Translations under genes and position numbers: made by a program | Assembly (NCBI GenBank): GCA_022561385.1 | Contig: JADFRG010000032.1 | Span: 1 to 32,234, forward strand | Origin: Chloroflexota bacterium | Lineage (GTDB): Bacteria > Chloroflexota > Anaerolineae > Anaerolineales > E44-bin32 | Direction of reading: 5' to 3' | DNA length: 32,234 bases | Shown here: piece by piece, positions 7,886-16,309 of the stretch | Numbering within the stretch: the stretch's first letter is position 1 | Layout of the letters: every line of letters begins with the position of its first letter | The notes under the pieces: generated by a model | Told to the model about the DNA's origin: nothing | What the model saw: the letters and a program-made list of their open reading frames with translations, nothing else | The model's database searches: none

Positions 7886-8956
7886 GTGACTATTGATCAA
7901 GCCGAATCTCGAATCGTCGATTGGCCCTGGCCCTTCAGCCAGGCCGATCTCGCGGCCGGCCTACGCCGGTTCTACAAGGATCCAACTATCTGGATCCAGG
8001 AGGTCAAGCCCCTTTCTCTCGCGCATGTGCGACCCTCGATCGGAAGAATCCGAGGGGCGGTCGTCGCCTATGAAGGGCAGCAAACGGCCGGCACCTGCCG
8101 CTTGATTGTCAAGGAACCTCGCGGGACCACTCGAACCGGACTGGCAGGCGCGGGGAGAAGGGAAGTCGGAGTCTATAGATACCTGGCTTCCGAGATTCCT
8201 GTCGATTTTCCCAGCATGATCTCCGCCTCGGAGGCAGGGGATTGGATGATCATGGAGGAGATCACTCCTGTTAGGGCGGCAGAGGCGTGGGAAGCAGAAG
8301 ATTACAAACGGGCGATACGGTCACTGGTCGTGCTCCACGATCGATTCTGGGGCCTGTCTGAAGATCTTGCGGCCTTTCCCTGGCTCAGCAGACCGCTTGA
8401 CGCCGACTTCGAAGTCCACGTGGCCGCGGCCGCCAACTCGTTGGAGCGGGTGGTGGACCAGGGCCGCCTGTCGAATTGGCCGGATCGCGTGCACACGCTT
8501 GCGCATCTGATCCTGAACGCGGAAAAAGTCATCGAACCGCTGAAACATGAGCCATCGACCTTGCTCCACGGGGACTACTGGCCCGGAAATATCTCAGTGC
8601 TCGGCGACGGCCGTCAAGTCGTATACGACTGGCAGATGGCGGCGGTTGGGCCGCCGATCCTGGATATCGTGGCTTTTGTATTAAAAAGCGAATGGTGGTT
8701 CGGAGAACTGCCACTCAGCCGCGATGAGATCACTCAAGAATATCGGAAACATCTGGCTGCGCTCTCGGGCAAGGAGTGGGATGAGGCGACGTGGACCGAG
8801 CTCTGGGATCACGCGCTGATGTGGCGTTTTCTGCAGGAGTGGATGGACTTGCTTGCTGCCTCGCCCACGACCCTGCTGCAGACGAGAGCGGAGCTGCTGG
8901 AACGGGTTTGGTTCGATCCGCTGGGGGAGGCGGTCACCAAAAGGTTGCTCAGCTAG
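7886..8956 (+). CDS. APH-family (aminoglycoside/choline kinase-like) phosphotransferase
   Basis: A 356-aa protein of the protein-kinase-like APH fold. The catalytic loop is HGDYWPGN with His228, Asp230 and Asn235; the DFG-equivalent metal aspartate is Asp248 in VYDWQ. The region RLIVKEP near the N-terminus probably gives the ATP-binding lysine. Families with HGDxWPGN include small-molecule kinases for choline, homoserine, sugars and antibiotics; the substrate cannot be told from sequence, and drug resistance should not be assumed. I chose GTG 7886, with AGGGAG eight bases upstream. A longer in-frame start at 7844 would be translated from the palindromic repeat. It lies 27 bases before proS with no terminator between, so co-transcription is likely. 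Confidence 0.8.
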   Translation: MTIDQAESRIVDWPWPFSQADLAAGLRRFYKDPTIWIQEVKPLSLAHVRPSIGRIRGAVVAYEGQQTAGTCRLIVKEPRGTTRTGLAGAGRREVGVYRYLASEIPVDFPSMISASEAGDWMIMEEITPVRAAEAWEAEDYKRAIRSLVVLHDRFWGLSEDLAAFPWLSRPLDADFEVHVAAAANSLERVVDQGRLSNWPDRVHTLAHLILNAEKVIEPLKHEPSTLLHGDYWPGNISVLGDGRQVVYDWQMAAVGPPILDIVAFVLKSEWWFGELPLSRDEITQEYRKHLAALSGKEWDEATWTELWDHALMWRFLQEWMDLLAASPTTLLQTRAELLERVWFDPLGEAVTKRLLS

Positions 8957-8983
8957 CCGCGGAGAAGATGGAAGGGTAAGTTT

Positions 8984-10408
8984 ATGCCTCAAGAACGCTT
9001 ACCGTCGAGGGCGGATAACTTTTCGGATTGGTACAACCAGCTCGTGCTCAAGGCCGAGATGGCCGATTATGGGCCGGTGCGCGGCACGATGGTGGTTCGC
9101 CCCTACGGCTGGACGTTGTGGGAGAACATCACCGCCGCTCTGGACCGTCGCTTCAAGGCCACCGGCCACGTGAACGCGGCTTTCCCGCTTTTGATCCCGA
9201 TGAGTTTCCTCCAGAAGGAGAAGGACCACGTCGAGGGCTTCTCGCCTCAGCTGGCGATCGTGACGATCGGGGGAGGCGAGGAACTGGAGGAGCCGCTTGT
9301 GGTCCGGCCGACCTCGGAGACCATCATCGGTCACATGTACGCTAAATGGATCGAGTCCTACCGTGATCTTCCGGTGTTGATCAATGTTTGGAACAGCGTC
9401 GTGCGGTGGGAGCTGCGTACGAAGCTTTTCCTACGCACAACCGAGTTCTACTGGCAAGAAGGGCACACGGCCCATGCTACAGCGGAGGAGGCAAAGGCAG
9501 AAACCCAACAGATGCTTGAAGTTTATGCTGATTTTGCCGAAAACGAGGCCGCGGTACCGGTGATCAAGGGTCGCAAGAGCGGGAGAGAGAAGTTTGCAGG
9601 CGGCGTCGACTCCTACAGCGTCGAAGCGATGATGGGCGACACTCGGGCACTCCAGGCTGGAACCTCGCACTTCCTAGGCGAAAACTTTGCGAAAGCGTTT
9701 TCGATCCAGTATTTGAATCGCGAAAATAAGCAGCAGTATGTCAGTACAACCTCCTGGGGACTTTCGACACGCTTCGTAGGTGCCATCATCATGGTGCATG
9801 GAGATGACCAGGGTTTGGTCCTGCCCCCAAGATTGGCTCCCTTCCAGGTAGTGATCGTCCCGATCTATAAGACCGAGCAGGAACGCAGCGCAGTGATGGA
9901 GCAAACGGAACGGGTCCAACAATCGCTTGCGGAATTCCGGTTGAAGCTGGATGATCGCGAGGAGGTCACTCCCGGATTCAAGTTCAACGATTGGGAGATG
10001 CGCGGGGTGCCGCTGCGAATTGAGATCGGGCCTAAAGATGTGGAGCAGGGACAGGTGACTCTGGCCCGACGCGACGAGAAGGGTCGCATCCGCGCGCCTG
10101 TGGAAGGGGTAGCACAATTAGTCTCAGCCACCCTGGACGAGATCCAGGCCAACATGCTCAACAAGGCGCGCGAGTTCATGCGGGAAAACACTCACGATCC
10201 GGCCGACTATGCTGAATTTAAGGAAGTAGTCAAGTCTGGATGGGCCGACGTCTGGTGGTGTGGCGAAGAAGATTGTGAAGCCAAGATAAAGCAGGAGACA
10301 AAGGCCACGAACCGCGTCATTCCTCTCGAACAACCTGGCGGGCAGGGTGTATGCATCCGCTGCGGCAACGCGGCGACCGAGCGCGCTATTTTTGCGCGCG
10401 CTTATTGA
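8984..10408 (+). CDS. proS: Prolyl-tRNA synthetase, archaeal/eukaryotic type
   Basis: Charges tRNA-Pro with proline; class II synthetase. The 474 residues lack the large editing insert of the usual bacterial ProRS. The core shows VVRPTSETIIGHMYAKW, the motif 2 region ending VVRWELR, and motif 3 GLSTRFVGAIIMVHGDDQG, followed by LPPRLAP. The C-terminus has a cysteine zinc-site region (WWCGEEDCE, then CIRCG) and ends in the terminal Tyr typical of the short type-3 enzymes. Start ATG 8984 has a GGAAGGGTAAG purine run upstream. This archaeal/eukaryotic-like form is known in scattered bacterial lineages. It probably forms a transcript with the kinase gene before it. Confidence 0.95.
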   Translation: MPQERLPSRADNFSDWYNQLVLKAEMADYGPVRGTMVVRPYGWTLWENITAALDRRFKATGHVNAAFPLLIPMSFLQKEKDHVEGFSPQLAIVTIGGGEELEEPLVVRPTSETIIGHMYAKWIESYRDLPVLINVWNSVVRWELRTKLFLRTTEFYWQEGHTAHATAEEAKAETQQMLEVYADFAENEAAVPVIKGRKSGREKFAGGVDSYSVEAMMGDTRALQAGTSHFLGENFAKAFSIQYLNRENKQQYVSTTSWGLSTRFVGAIIMVHGDDQGLVLPPRLAPFQVVIVPIYKTEQERSAVMEQTERVQQSLAEFRLKLDDREEVTPGFKFNDWEMRGVPLRIEIGPKDVEQGQVTLARRDEKGRIRAPVEGVAQLVSATLDEIQANMLNKAREFMRENTHDPADYAEFKEVVKSGWADVWWCGEEDCEAKIKQETKATNRVIPLEQPGGQGVCIRCGNAATERAIFARAY

Positions 10409-10498
10409 GAGCGGAAGCAGGGGAGCTTGGGAAATTGGAAAATTCAAGCTTGTTCGGCCAAATGAAAGGTTCTAAAGAGCCTTCGATGAGAAGTTAAC

Positions 10499-11200
10499 AT
10501 GCCTGCGATCGACCCCCACCGGCTCGCCCTGCAGCTCGATAACCTGAGATCACAATCCGCAGAACCGGATCAAATTGCTCGATTCGTGCAAGATCTTGTC
10601 GAAGAGTATGCCGGTCTGGACAAGTCCTCCGTGCCAGCGGTACCGGCTCCGATCATTCGATCGATAAGGGCGGCATTACACCCACTGGGACAACCGAAGG
10701 TTATATCAGAGGCGTTATGGAAGGGGGGCCTCCCCGATTTGCGGCTGCTGGCCGCGGGGCTCCTGGCGCGATTGGAAGATTCGGAGGTCGCGGCAACCGC
10801 CGAGCGTTGGGCGGGGCAACATGTGTCCATCGAAATCGTTCGTGAGCTGGGGGGCCGAGGGTTATCCGGCTGGCGGCATGCAGATCCGGCCGGTTTCCTG
10901 GTCCAAATCGGGCGCTGGTTGGAGGATCGGAGGCGGCGCAGCCACGTGCTGGCCGTATACGCGCTGCGCGCACGGTTAAAGGATACCGATTTCGAGGACC
11001 TACCATCGGTGCTTGGGCTTATTAAGGGCCGATTGGTCGGAGTTCGAGGCGAGACCCGAGAGGCCCTGGTTGCGTTGGTAACGGCGCTTGTCGAAGAGGC
11101 GCCCGAAGAGACGGCCGGCTTTCTTAATGACGAAGAGTCCAGCCCGCTGACGAAGGCGCTACGCAAGAAATTTAATACCCAAGCGGTCAGGGTGGTATAA
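10499..11200 (+). CDS. Helical-repeat protein of unknown function (HEAT/AlkD-like)
   Basis: A 233-aa protein with start ATG 10499 and GAGAAG upstream. Almost the whole chain looks like paired amphipathic helices (for example PDLRLLAAGLLARLEDSEVAATAERWAG, split here into LLAAGLLARLED and VAATAERWAG, and later SHVLAVYALRARLKD). The layout recalls HEAT-repeat proteins of the DNA alkylation repair (AlkD) superfamily, but I see no specific active-site pattern and do not claim enzyme activity. No signal peptide or membrane segment. It lies between proS and rpsO, and its stop codon overlaps the rpsO -10 box. Confidence 0.7.
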   Translation: MPAIDPHRLALQLDNLRSQSAEPDQIARFVQDLVEEYAGLDKSSVPAVPAPIIRSIRAALHPLGQPKVISEALWKGGLPDLRLLAAGLLARLEDSEVAATAERWAGQHVSIEIVRELGGRGLSGWRHADPAGFLVQIGRWLEDRRRRSHVLAVYALRARLKDTDFEDLPSVLGLIKGRLVGVRGETREALVALVTALVEEAPEETAGFLNDEESSPLTKALRKKFNTQAVRVV

Positions 11201-11201
11201 T
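11193..11201 (+). promoter_or_regulatory. Extended -10 promoter for rpsO
   Basis: TG-G-TATAAT is a perfect extended -10. The TAA stop of the upstream gene lies within this hexamer. No good -35 is seen, which extended -10 promoters tolerate. The predicted start gives an rpsO leader of about 35 bases. Confidence 0.65.
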
Positions 11202-11242
11202 CTCGGGCTTGGCGCATGGAAAGCCCTTAAGGCACCCTGTAA

Positions 11243-11515
11243 ATGACGCTTTCGAAGGATGAGAAGACCCAGCTGATTGGCGAATATCACCGGCACGACA
11301 GTGACACCGGGTCACCCGAGGTCCAGGTCGCGATCCTCACGCGCCGAATCCAGCAACTTACAGAACATCTCAAGGAGCACAAACACGACGAATCGTGCCG
11401 CCATGGTCTCATCAATATGGTAGGGCAGCGGCGAAGGCACCTGGCCTATCTCAAAGGCAGGAATTCGGAGGCCTATGTGTCCCTTACGGATCGCCTGGGC
11501 ATCCGGCGCAAGTAA
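11243..11515 (+). CDS. rpsO: 30S ribosomal protein S15 (uS15)
   Basis: The 90-aa length fits S15. Signature stretches are [38 protein letters not shown] and LGIRRK. S15 binds the central domain of 16S rRNA early in small-subunit assembly. The gene precedes pnp, an order conserved in many bacteria. A terminator directly follows, so pnp expression depends on read-through or its own promoter. The ribosome site is weak (AAGG at 11 bases), which may relate to S15 autoregulation, but no specific structure was identified. Confidence 0.97.
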   Translation: MTLSKDEKTQLIGEYHRHDSDTGSPEVQVAILTRRIQQLTEHLKEHKHDESCRHGLINMVGQRRRHLAYLKGRNSEAYVSLTDRLGIRRK

Positions 11516-11529
11516 CTAGACGATCCGAA

Positions 11530-11559
11530 GGGCGGAGAGATCATCCGCCCGCTTTTTTT
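11530..11559 (+). terminator. Intrinsic terminator after rpsO
   Basis: GGGCGGA (11530-11536) pairs with TCCGCCC (11544-11550), then GC and seven T. It lies in the rpsO-pnp gap. Confidence 0.9.
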
Positions 11560-11712
11560 GTATGGGGCACCTGCCTCAAACGGGAGAGAAAATCGGAACT
11601 TAGCCACGGGTAATTCGATGGGTCGGGAATTGGAGCCTGTTCTTCACGCAGCATGCCTGAAGGCCACGCTCCAGTGCCTGACCCTCGCTGGCCCAGGCCA
11701 GGAGGGAAATCC

Positions 11713-13887
11713 ATGTTAGGTGACAAACAATATGAAGTGGTCGTGGATGGCAAGACCATCACGATCGCAACCGGCGGTTTTGCCGAGCAAGCCGGCGGAG
11801 CGGTAACGGTGCGTCAAGGCGACACGCTGTTGCTTGCTACGGCCACTATGGGCCGTAAACCACGCGAAAGCATCAGCTTCTTCCCGCTTACAGTCGATTA
11901 CGAAGAGCGGATGTATGCCGGGGGCAAGATCCCCGGCTCATTCTTTCGCCGCGAGGGCCGACCGCCCGAAACCGCGATCCTCATCGACAGACTGACCGAT
12001 CGACCACTTCGTCCGCTGTTCCCAAAGGACATGCGAAACGATGTACAGGTGATCATCTACTCGCTTTCCTCGGACGGTGAGACGCCGATCGACGTACTGG
12101 CGATCCTGGGCGCTTCGGCGGCTTTGACAATATCGGACGTTCCCTTCGACGGTCCACTGGGCGCGATCCGCGTGGGTCGAGACTCCGAGGGTGGATTGAT
12201 TTTCAATCCTTCGTATCAGGACGCCGCCGCAAACGGTTTGGACCTGCGCATGGCGGGTAGGCGCGAAGCCATCATGATGGTTGAGTGTAATGCCGACGAG
12301 CTCGATGAGCAGACGATAGTCACGGCGCTCGAAGCCGGTCATGCCGAGATGATGGCGCTGATCGAGGTGCAGGAAAAGATGCGCGAAGAGCATGGAAAAC
12401 CCAAGCGCGATTATCCGTCCTTCGCCCCGGAAGCAGGTGCGGAGAAAGCAATCCTTGAGTGGGGCGAAGGAAGAATTAAAGAGGTGGCGGACGCCACCCA
12501 CGATAAGGGCGGCTTTTACCGTGCGATGGACGACCTGGTGGAAGAAGCTACGGAGGCTCTCGATGAGCTCGAGGGCTCGGATGTGCGAGAGGTGCTCTGG
12601 AGCAAAGTGAAGAGTGCCGTGCGGGAGCGTGTACTGAGTGGCGGCACGCGCCTCGACGGTCGGGGTCCGCGCGATATGCGGCCGCTCGACGTACAGGTTG
12701 ATCTCAGTCCACGAGCCCACGGTTCAGGTCTGTTCAAGCGAGGCGAGACGCAAGTTCTTACCCTGGCGACGCTAGGCACCCCTCGCGAGCGGCAGGAGCT
12801 CGACATCCTGGCGCCGGTCAGTGAGAAGCGCTACATGCACCACTACAACTTTCCGCCTTTCTCGACCGGCGAGGCCAAGTTCCTTCGAGGCGCTTCCCGT
12901 CGAGAAATCGGGCACGGTGTACTGGCCGAGCGCGCGCTTATTCCGGTCCTGCCGTCGCAAGAAGAATTTCCATACACATTGCGGCTGGTCTCGGAAGTGC
13001 TTTCATCCAACGGGTCCACTTCAATGGCCTCCGTGTGCGGATCGACGATCGCGTTGCTGGACACTGGCGTACCCATCAAGGCATCGGTGGCCGGAATTGC
13101 AATGGGACTGATCTCGGACGGCGAGCGGAACGCGATCCTGACGGATATTCAGGGCGTGGAGGACCAGCTCGGAGATATGGACTTCAAGGTGGCTGGAACG
13201 CGCGAGGGAATTACCGCCCTGCAAATGGACATCAAAATCAAGGGTGTGACCTCCGAGCTCATGTCGGAAGCCCTTGCGCAGGCGCGTGAGGCGCGGCTCA
13301 TCATCCTGGACAAGATCGCGGAAGTTATTCCCGAGCCGCGGGAGGAATTGAAGCCGCACGCCCCGCGCATGACGGTGATCAAGATCGACCCACAGAAGAT
13401 CGGCGCCGTGATTGGCCCGGGCGGAAAGGTCATCCGCGGTATCCAGGAAGAGACTGGCGCCCGCATCGACATCGAGGACGACGGCACGATTTACATCGCT
13501 TCGACGGACGGCGATGGCGCGAAAGCGGCACTGGAAATGGTGGAGCGACTGATCGAGGAAGCGGTTGTAGGGCGCATTTACACGGGCAAGGTAGTGCGTA
13601 CCACGGATTTCGGAGCGTTTGTTGAAATCCTGCCCAACAGCGATGGCCTGGTGCACATCTCGCAGCTGGCGTCCGAGCGCATCGAAAAGGTTGAAGATGT
13701 TGCTAGAATGGGAGAGGAGATCACCGTAATGGTGACCGCAGTCGATTCTCAGGGAAAAATTCGGCTCTCCCGAAAGGCAGTGTTGGAAGGTTGGACGCTG
13801 GAAGAGGCCATCGAGAATGATCGCCCCCCGAAGCGCAGTTCGCAACGCAGAGACCGCCCTCGGCGCGATAATCGTCCCAGGCGATAA
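11713..13887 (+). CDS. pnp: Polyribonucleotide nucleotidyltransferase (PNPase)
   Basis: A 724-aa 3'-5' phosphorolytic exoribonuclease for RNA turnover, normally a trimer. Domain order is complete: first RNase PH domain (about 5-140), helical domain, second RNase PH domain (about 305-540, with RLDGRGPRDMRPL and SGSGLFKRGETQ-like HGSGLFKRGETQ), KH domain (GPGGK near 570) and S1 domain (about 618-690, TTDFGAFVEILP, GLVHISQL). The tail is rich in Arg and Pro. I chose ATG 11713 because AGGAGGG lies seven bases upstream and the protein then starts at the usual place; an in-frame ATG at 11653 would add 20 Pro-rich residues. It follows rpsO. Confidence 0.96.
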   Translation: MLGDKQYEVVVDGKTITIATGGFAEQAGGAVTVRQGDTLLLATATMGRKPRESISFFPLTVDYEERMYAGGKIPGSFFRREGRPPETAILIDRLTDRPLRPLFPKDMRNDVQVIIYSLSSDGETPIDVLAILGASAALTISDVPFDGPLGAIRVGRDSEGGLIFNPSYQDAAANGLDLRMAGRREAIMMVECNADELDEQTIVTALEAGHAEMMALIEVQEKMREEHGKPKRDYPSFAPEAGAEKAILEWGEGRIKEVADATHDKGGFYRAMDDLVEEATEALDELEGSDVREVLWSKVKSAVRERVLSGGTRLDGRGPRDMRPLDVQVDLSPRAHGSGLFKRGETQVLTLATLGTPRERQELDILAPVSEKRYMHHYNFPPFSTGEAKFLRGASRREIGHGVLAERALIPVLPSQEEFPYTLRLVSEVLSSNGSTSMASVCGSTIALLDTGVPIKASVAGIAMGLISDGERNAILTDIQGVEDQLGDMDFKVAGTREGITALQMDIKIKGVTSELMSEALAQAREARLIILDKIAEVIPEPREELKPHAPRMTVIKIDPQKIGAVIGPGGKVIRGIQEETGARIDIEDDGTIYIASTDGDGAKAALEMVERLIEEAVVGRIYTGKVVRTTDFGAFVEILPNSDGLVHISQLASERIEKVEDVARMGEEITVMVTAVDSQGKIRLSRKAVLEGWTLEEAIENDRPPKRSSQRRDRPRRDNRPRR

Positions 13888-13908
13888 CACGATTCACGCG
13901 GCGCCGCC

Positions 13909-15135
13909 GTGACTGACGATCAATCGATAGATGTAGATAGCACTAAATCTCCAGTCTGGAAGCAGAGCACGCGGCTGGTAGTGGGCGTGTTGCTCATTCT
14001 GCTTGCCATCCAGCTTCTCTATCAGCTGCGCCAGTTCCTGATTCCGTTCATCCTGGCGCTTCTCCTCGCTTACATCCTCCATCCGGTCGTCCTACGATTG
14101 CAGAAATCGACCGGCATGAGCCGTGGCCTGGCCGTGGCCTTGATCTACGTGGTGATTGTGATTGTGTTGGCGGCTGCTACGACAGGCCTTGGGCTCGCAC
14201 TCGCCAATCGGATTGCCGATTTCGGAGAGTTCCTGTCTGGTGTGTCGAGGGATCTTCCCGATTTTGTGAAAGATCTCCTGGCAATCGAGTATGTGATCGG
14301 GCCGTGGACCGTTAATCTGGGCGAGGCCAATCTCGACACCTTCATAGATGGAATCTCCTCCGCCATAACGCCCCTGATCTCTCAGACCGGTATCATCCTG
14401 CGCGGAGTGGCAGGGGCGACGGCCAGCCTGGTCGGGACCAGCGTGCTGGTCCTGGTAATCGGTTTCTACTTGCTGCTCTACCTGGAGCGATTCGCGCGGG
14501 CGATCATCGGCTGGGTTCCCGCGCCCTACAAGTCTGATGCAAGTCGCATCATGACCGATGCGGGCGCGATCTGGCAGTCGTTTTTCCGAGGCCAGCTGAT
14601 CATGGGATTGGCGGTCGGAACCATGACCGCGTTCATCATGTCCATCCTGGGCCTTCGCAACTCGATTGGGCTTGGCGTGTTGGCCGGCATACTCGAGTTT
14701 GTGCCGATTTTCGGCCCCTGGATCACAGCCGTGGTTTCGGTACTGGTGGCCTTGTTCCAGGTTACGAATCCCTGGGGGCTTACGCCAATTAGTTATGCGC
14801 TGATCGTGCTGGCGGCGGGAATAGTGATCCAACAAATCGAGAACAATATCCTTTACCCGCGGGTGATCGGGCAGAGTTTGGCACTAAATCCGCTTGTGGT
14901 GTTGCTGGCGGTACTGGCTGCGGGCAGCCTGTTCGGGATCGTTGGCCTGCTGCTCGCGGCTCCGGTTGTGGCGACCGCGCGCCTGTGTCTGGGCTATCTG
15001 TACTGGAAAACGGTAGGCGCCGACCCACCGAAAAGCACCTACGTCGATCGCAGGAAAAGTAAACCTTCCTTTTACCGTCAACTGGCCAGCCGCATTCAAA
15101 ATCTTAGGAAGCCCAAAGAGAAGGCAGACGCCTGA
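13909..15135 (+). CDS. AI-2E-family (PerM/YdiK) membrane transporter
   Basis: A 408-aa integral membrane protein. Hydrophobic helices begin near residue 25 (VVGVLLILLAIQLL), followed by FILALLLAYILHPVV. A long amphipathic section lies near 110-165, and a second membrane half includes MAFIM-like helices, GILEFVPIFGPWITAVVSVLVALF and NPLVVLLAVLAAGSLFGIVGLLLAAPV. The motif PxxGPW and the C-terminal G-x-x-G-L-L-L-A-A-P are typical of the AI-2E/PF01594 exporter family. Members export diverse small solutes or ions; only some relate to autoinducer-2. The start is GTG 13909. It follows pnp by 21 bases and is followed at four bases by the small gene at 15140. Confidence 0.88.
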   Translation: MTDDQSIDVDSTKSPVWKQSTRLVVGVLLILLAIQLLYQLRQFLIPFILALLLAYILHPVVLRLQKSTGMSRGLAVALIYVVIVIVLAAATTGLGLALANRIADFGEFLSGVSRDLPDFVKDLLAIEYVIGPWTVNLGEANLDTFIDGISSAITPLISQTGIILRGVAGATASLVGTSVLVLVIGFYLLLYLERFARAIIGWVPAPYKSDASRIMTDAGAIWQSFFRGQLIMGLAVGTMTAFIMSILGLRNSIGLGVLAGILEFVPIFGPWITAVVSVLVALFQVTNPWGLTPISYALIVLAAGIVIQQIENNILYPRVIGQSLALNPLVVLLAVLAAGSLFGIVGLLLAAPVVATARLCLGYLYWKTVGADPPKSTYVDRRKSKPSFYRQLASRIQNLRKPKEKADA

Positions 15136-15139
15136 GAGG

Positions 15140-15469
15140 ATGACCTCCCTCCGTGAGGTCGTTCGCAGGCTGCTCAGACGCACCCGAGAGGCCGCACCAC
15201 CCGATCCGGCGTATTCATACACAATCTACTGGACTAAAATGGCCCTCGGATGGGACGATGCGCAGCGCACAGGCGCACTTTTGGGTGCTGAGCATCTGAT
15301 CGGACAATCGTTATTTACGCCGACCGCGTACGAACGTCGATATCTGGACGCCCGAATCGATGATTCGATGCATTCCGGGGAGAGCATTCTAGCCCTTGCA
15401 AAGGTGCTGAAAGCCTTCGGTAAAGACACGATAGCAGGTCCGGATGGGCCGCCGTCCGATGGGGTATGA
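15140..15469 (+). CDS. Small protein of unknown function
   Basis: A 109-aa protein whose ATG lies four bases after the permease stop; GAGAGG overlaps that stop, so translation is probably coupled. The N-terminus is basic (RRLLRRTRE). The middle has aromatic and acidic residues (YSYTIYWTKMALGWDD) and the C-terminus is Gly/Pro-rich. No transmembrane segment or known motif is seen. It is probably real because of the ribosome site and spacing. Confidence 0.6.
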   Translation: MTSLREVVRRLLRRTREAAPPDPAYSYTIYWTKMALGWDDAQRTGALLGAEHLIGQSLFTPTAYERRYLDARIDDSMHSGESILALAKVLKAFGKDTIAGPDGPPSDGV

Positions 15470-15598
15470 TAATCATTTGTACTTGACATAAACGTCTCAC
15501 GGTTTGGATGGAGATCAGAGGGAAATTCCATTCACTGGCGGGGGATTTGATGTTTGAATTGCGAACACTCGGTGTTGCCATCACGCGGGGGTCGAATA

Positions 15599-16105
15599 AT
15601 GCCCCAGAGAAGTGAACTCGTCAGCTGGGACGAGGTGGATCGGCTAGTCCACCACCTCATTCCACAGTTCAGCATTGAATTTGACGCCATGGTGATCATC
15701 ACACGTGGCGGAATTGTGCCCGGAGGCCTGCTCTGCGAAGCCCTGAACATCCAGGACGTGCTGACGGCCGCAGTAGATTTCCCCTTTGAAGTTGAGCGCC
15801 AGGCGGCCAAATTGTACGCTTGGCCGGCGTTCATACAATTCCCGGATGACGATCAGCTGCGGCGCCGGCAGGTTTTGGTTGTCGACGATGTCTGGGGTTC
15901 TGGGAGGCACATTACGGCGGTGAAAAACCGAGTTTCGGCCGCAAAAGGCTCGCCCCACACCTGTGTACTGCACTTCAATCCCTATCGCAGCCTCTTCAGC
16001 GAGGCGAAGCCTGACTATTACGCCGCTACCACCGATGCGTATATCGTGTATCCGTGGGAGGTCGATCGGGGATCGGATAAAGTACTGCTGGAGCGGCCTG
16101 AATAA
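15599..16105 (+). CDS. Phosphoribosyltransferase (type I PRT fold)
   Basis: A 168-aa protein. The PRPP-binding motif is VLVVDDVWGSGRH, where type I enzymes usually read VDDvxxTG; the two aspartates are kept and the end of the loop is G-S-G-R. An ITRGGIVPGGLL stretch forms the PPi loop typical of xanthine/hypoxanthine-type transferases. The likely role is salvage of a purine base, but the hood region is not diagnostic. The start is ATG 15599, with a GGGGGTCGA purine run upstream; an in-frame TTG at 15554 is less likely. No clear promoter was found, although TTGACA occurs at 15483. Confidence 0.8.
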   Translation: MPQRSELVSWDEVDRLVHHLIPQFSIEFDAMVIITRGGIVPGGLLCEALNIQDVLTAAVDFPFEVERQAAKLYAWPAFIQFPDDDQLRRRQVLVVDDVWGSGRHITAVKNRVSAAKGSPHTCVLHFNPYRSLFSEAKPDYYAATTDAYIVYPWEVDRGSDKVLLERPE

Positions 16106-16149
16106 ACTGTAGCTCAAACGTGTACTGAGGTCGAATAAAGGGCGTTTGA

Positions 16150-16178
16150 TTGACAACCCAAAGGGGCCCTTGTATAAT
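16150..16178 (+). promoter_or_regulatory. Consensus sigma-70 promoter for the S1-S21-IF1 cluster
   Basis: TTGACA (16150-16155), exactly 17 bases, then TATAAT (16173-16178). This matches the consensus at all twelve positions. The predicted start near 16185 gives a leader of about 125 bases before the S1-domain gene. Confidence 0.92.
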
Positions 16179-16309
16179 TTCCGGGCCCTGCGAACAAGCT
16201 CGCATTCGGAACGTCGGTAGAGGAAGAATAGGAGTATTCAGCGGATCGATTACAAACTCCTTGAAATCCACTTGTGGCTTGGTCTCGCGGATCAGGCCAA
16301 TTTTCTTTA

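Noticed and set aside
7886-8956. Calling the APH-like kinase an antibiotic resistance gene
   Set aside because: The APH fold covers many small-molecule kinases, and nothing in the sequence or neighbours points to drug modification.
10381-10399. GCGCGC hairpin with a T-run at the end of proS
   Set aside because: The T-run is in the loop, not after the stem, and the hairpin is inside the coding sequence, so it is not an intrinsic terminator.
13909-15135. Quorum-sensing (AI-2) role for the AI-2E-family protein
   Set aside because: The family name is historical; members transport varied solutes and no luxS or signal gene is present here.
15483-15511. TTGACA before the phosphoribosyltransferase gene
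   Set aside because: No -10-like hexamer exists 16-18 bases downstream, so it is not called as a promoter.
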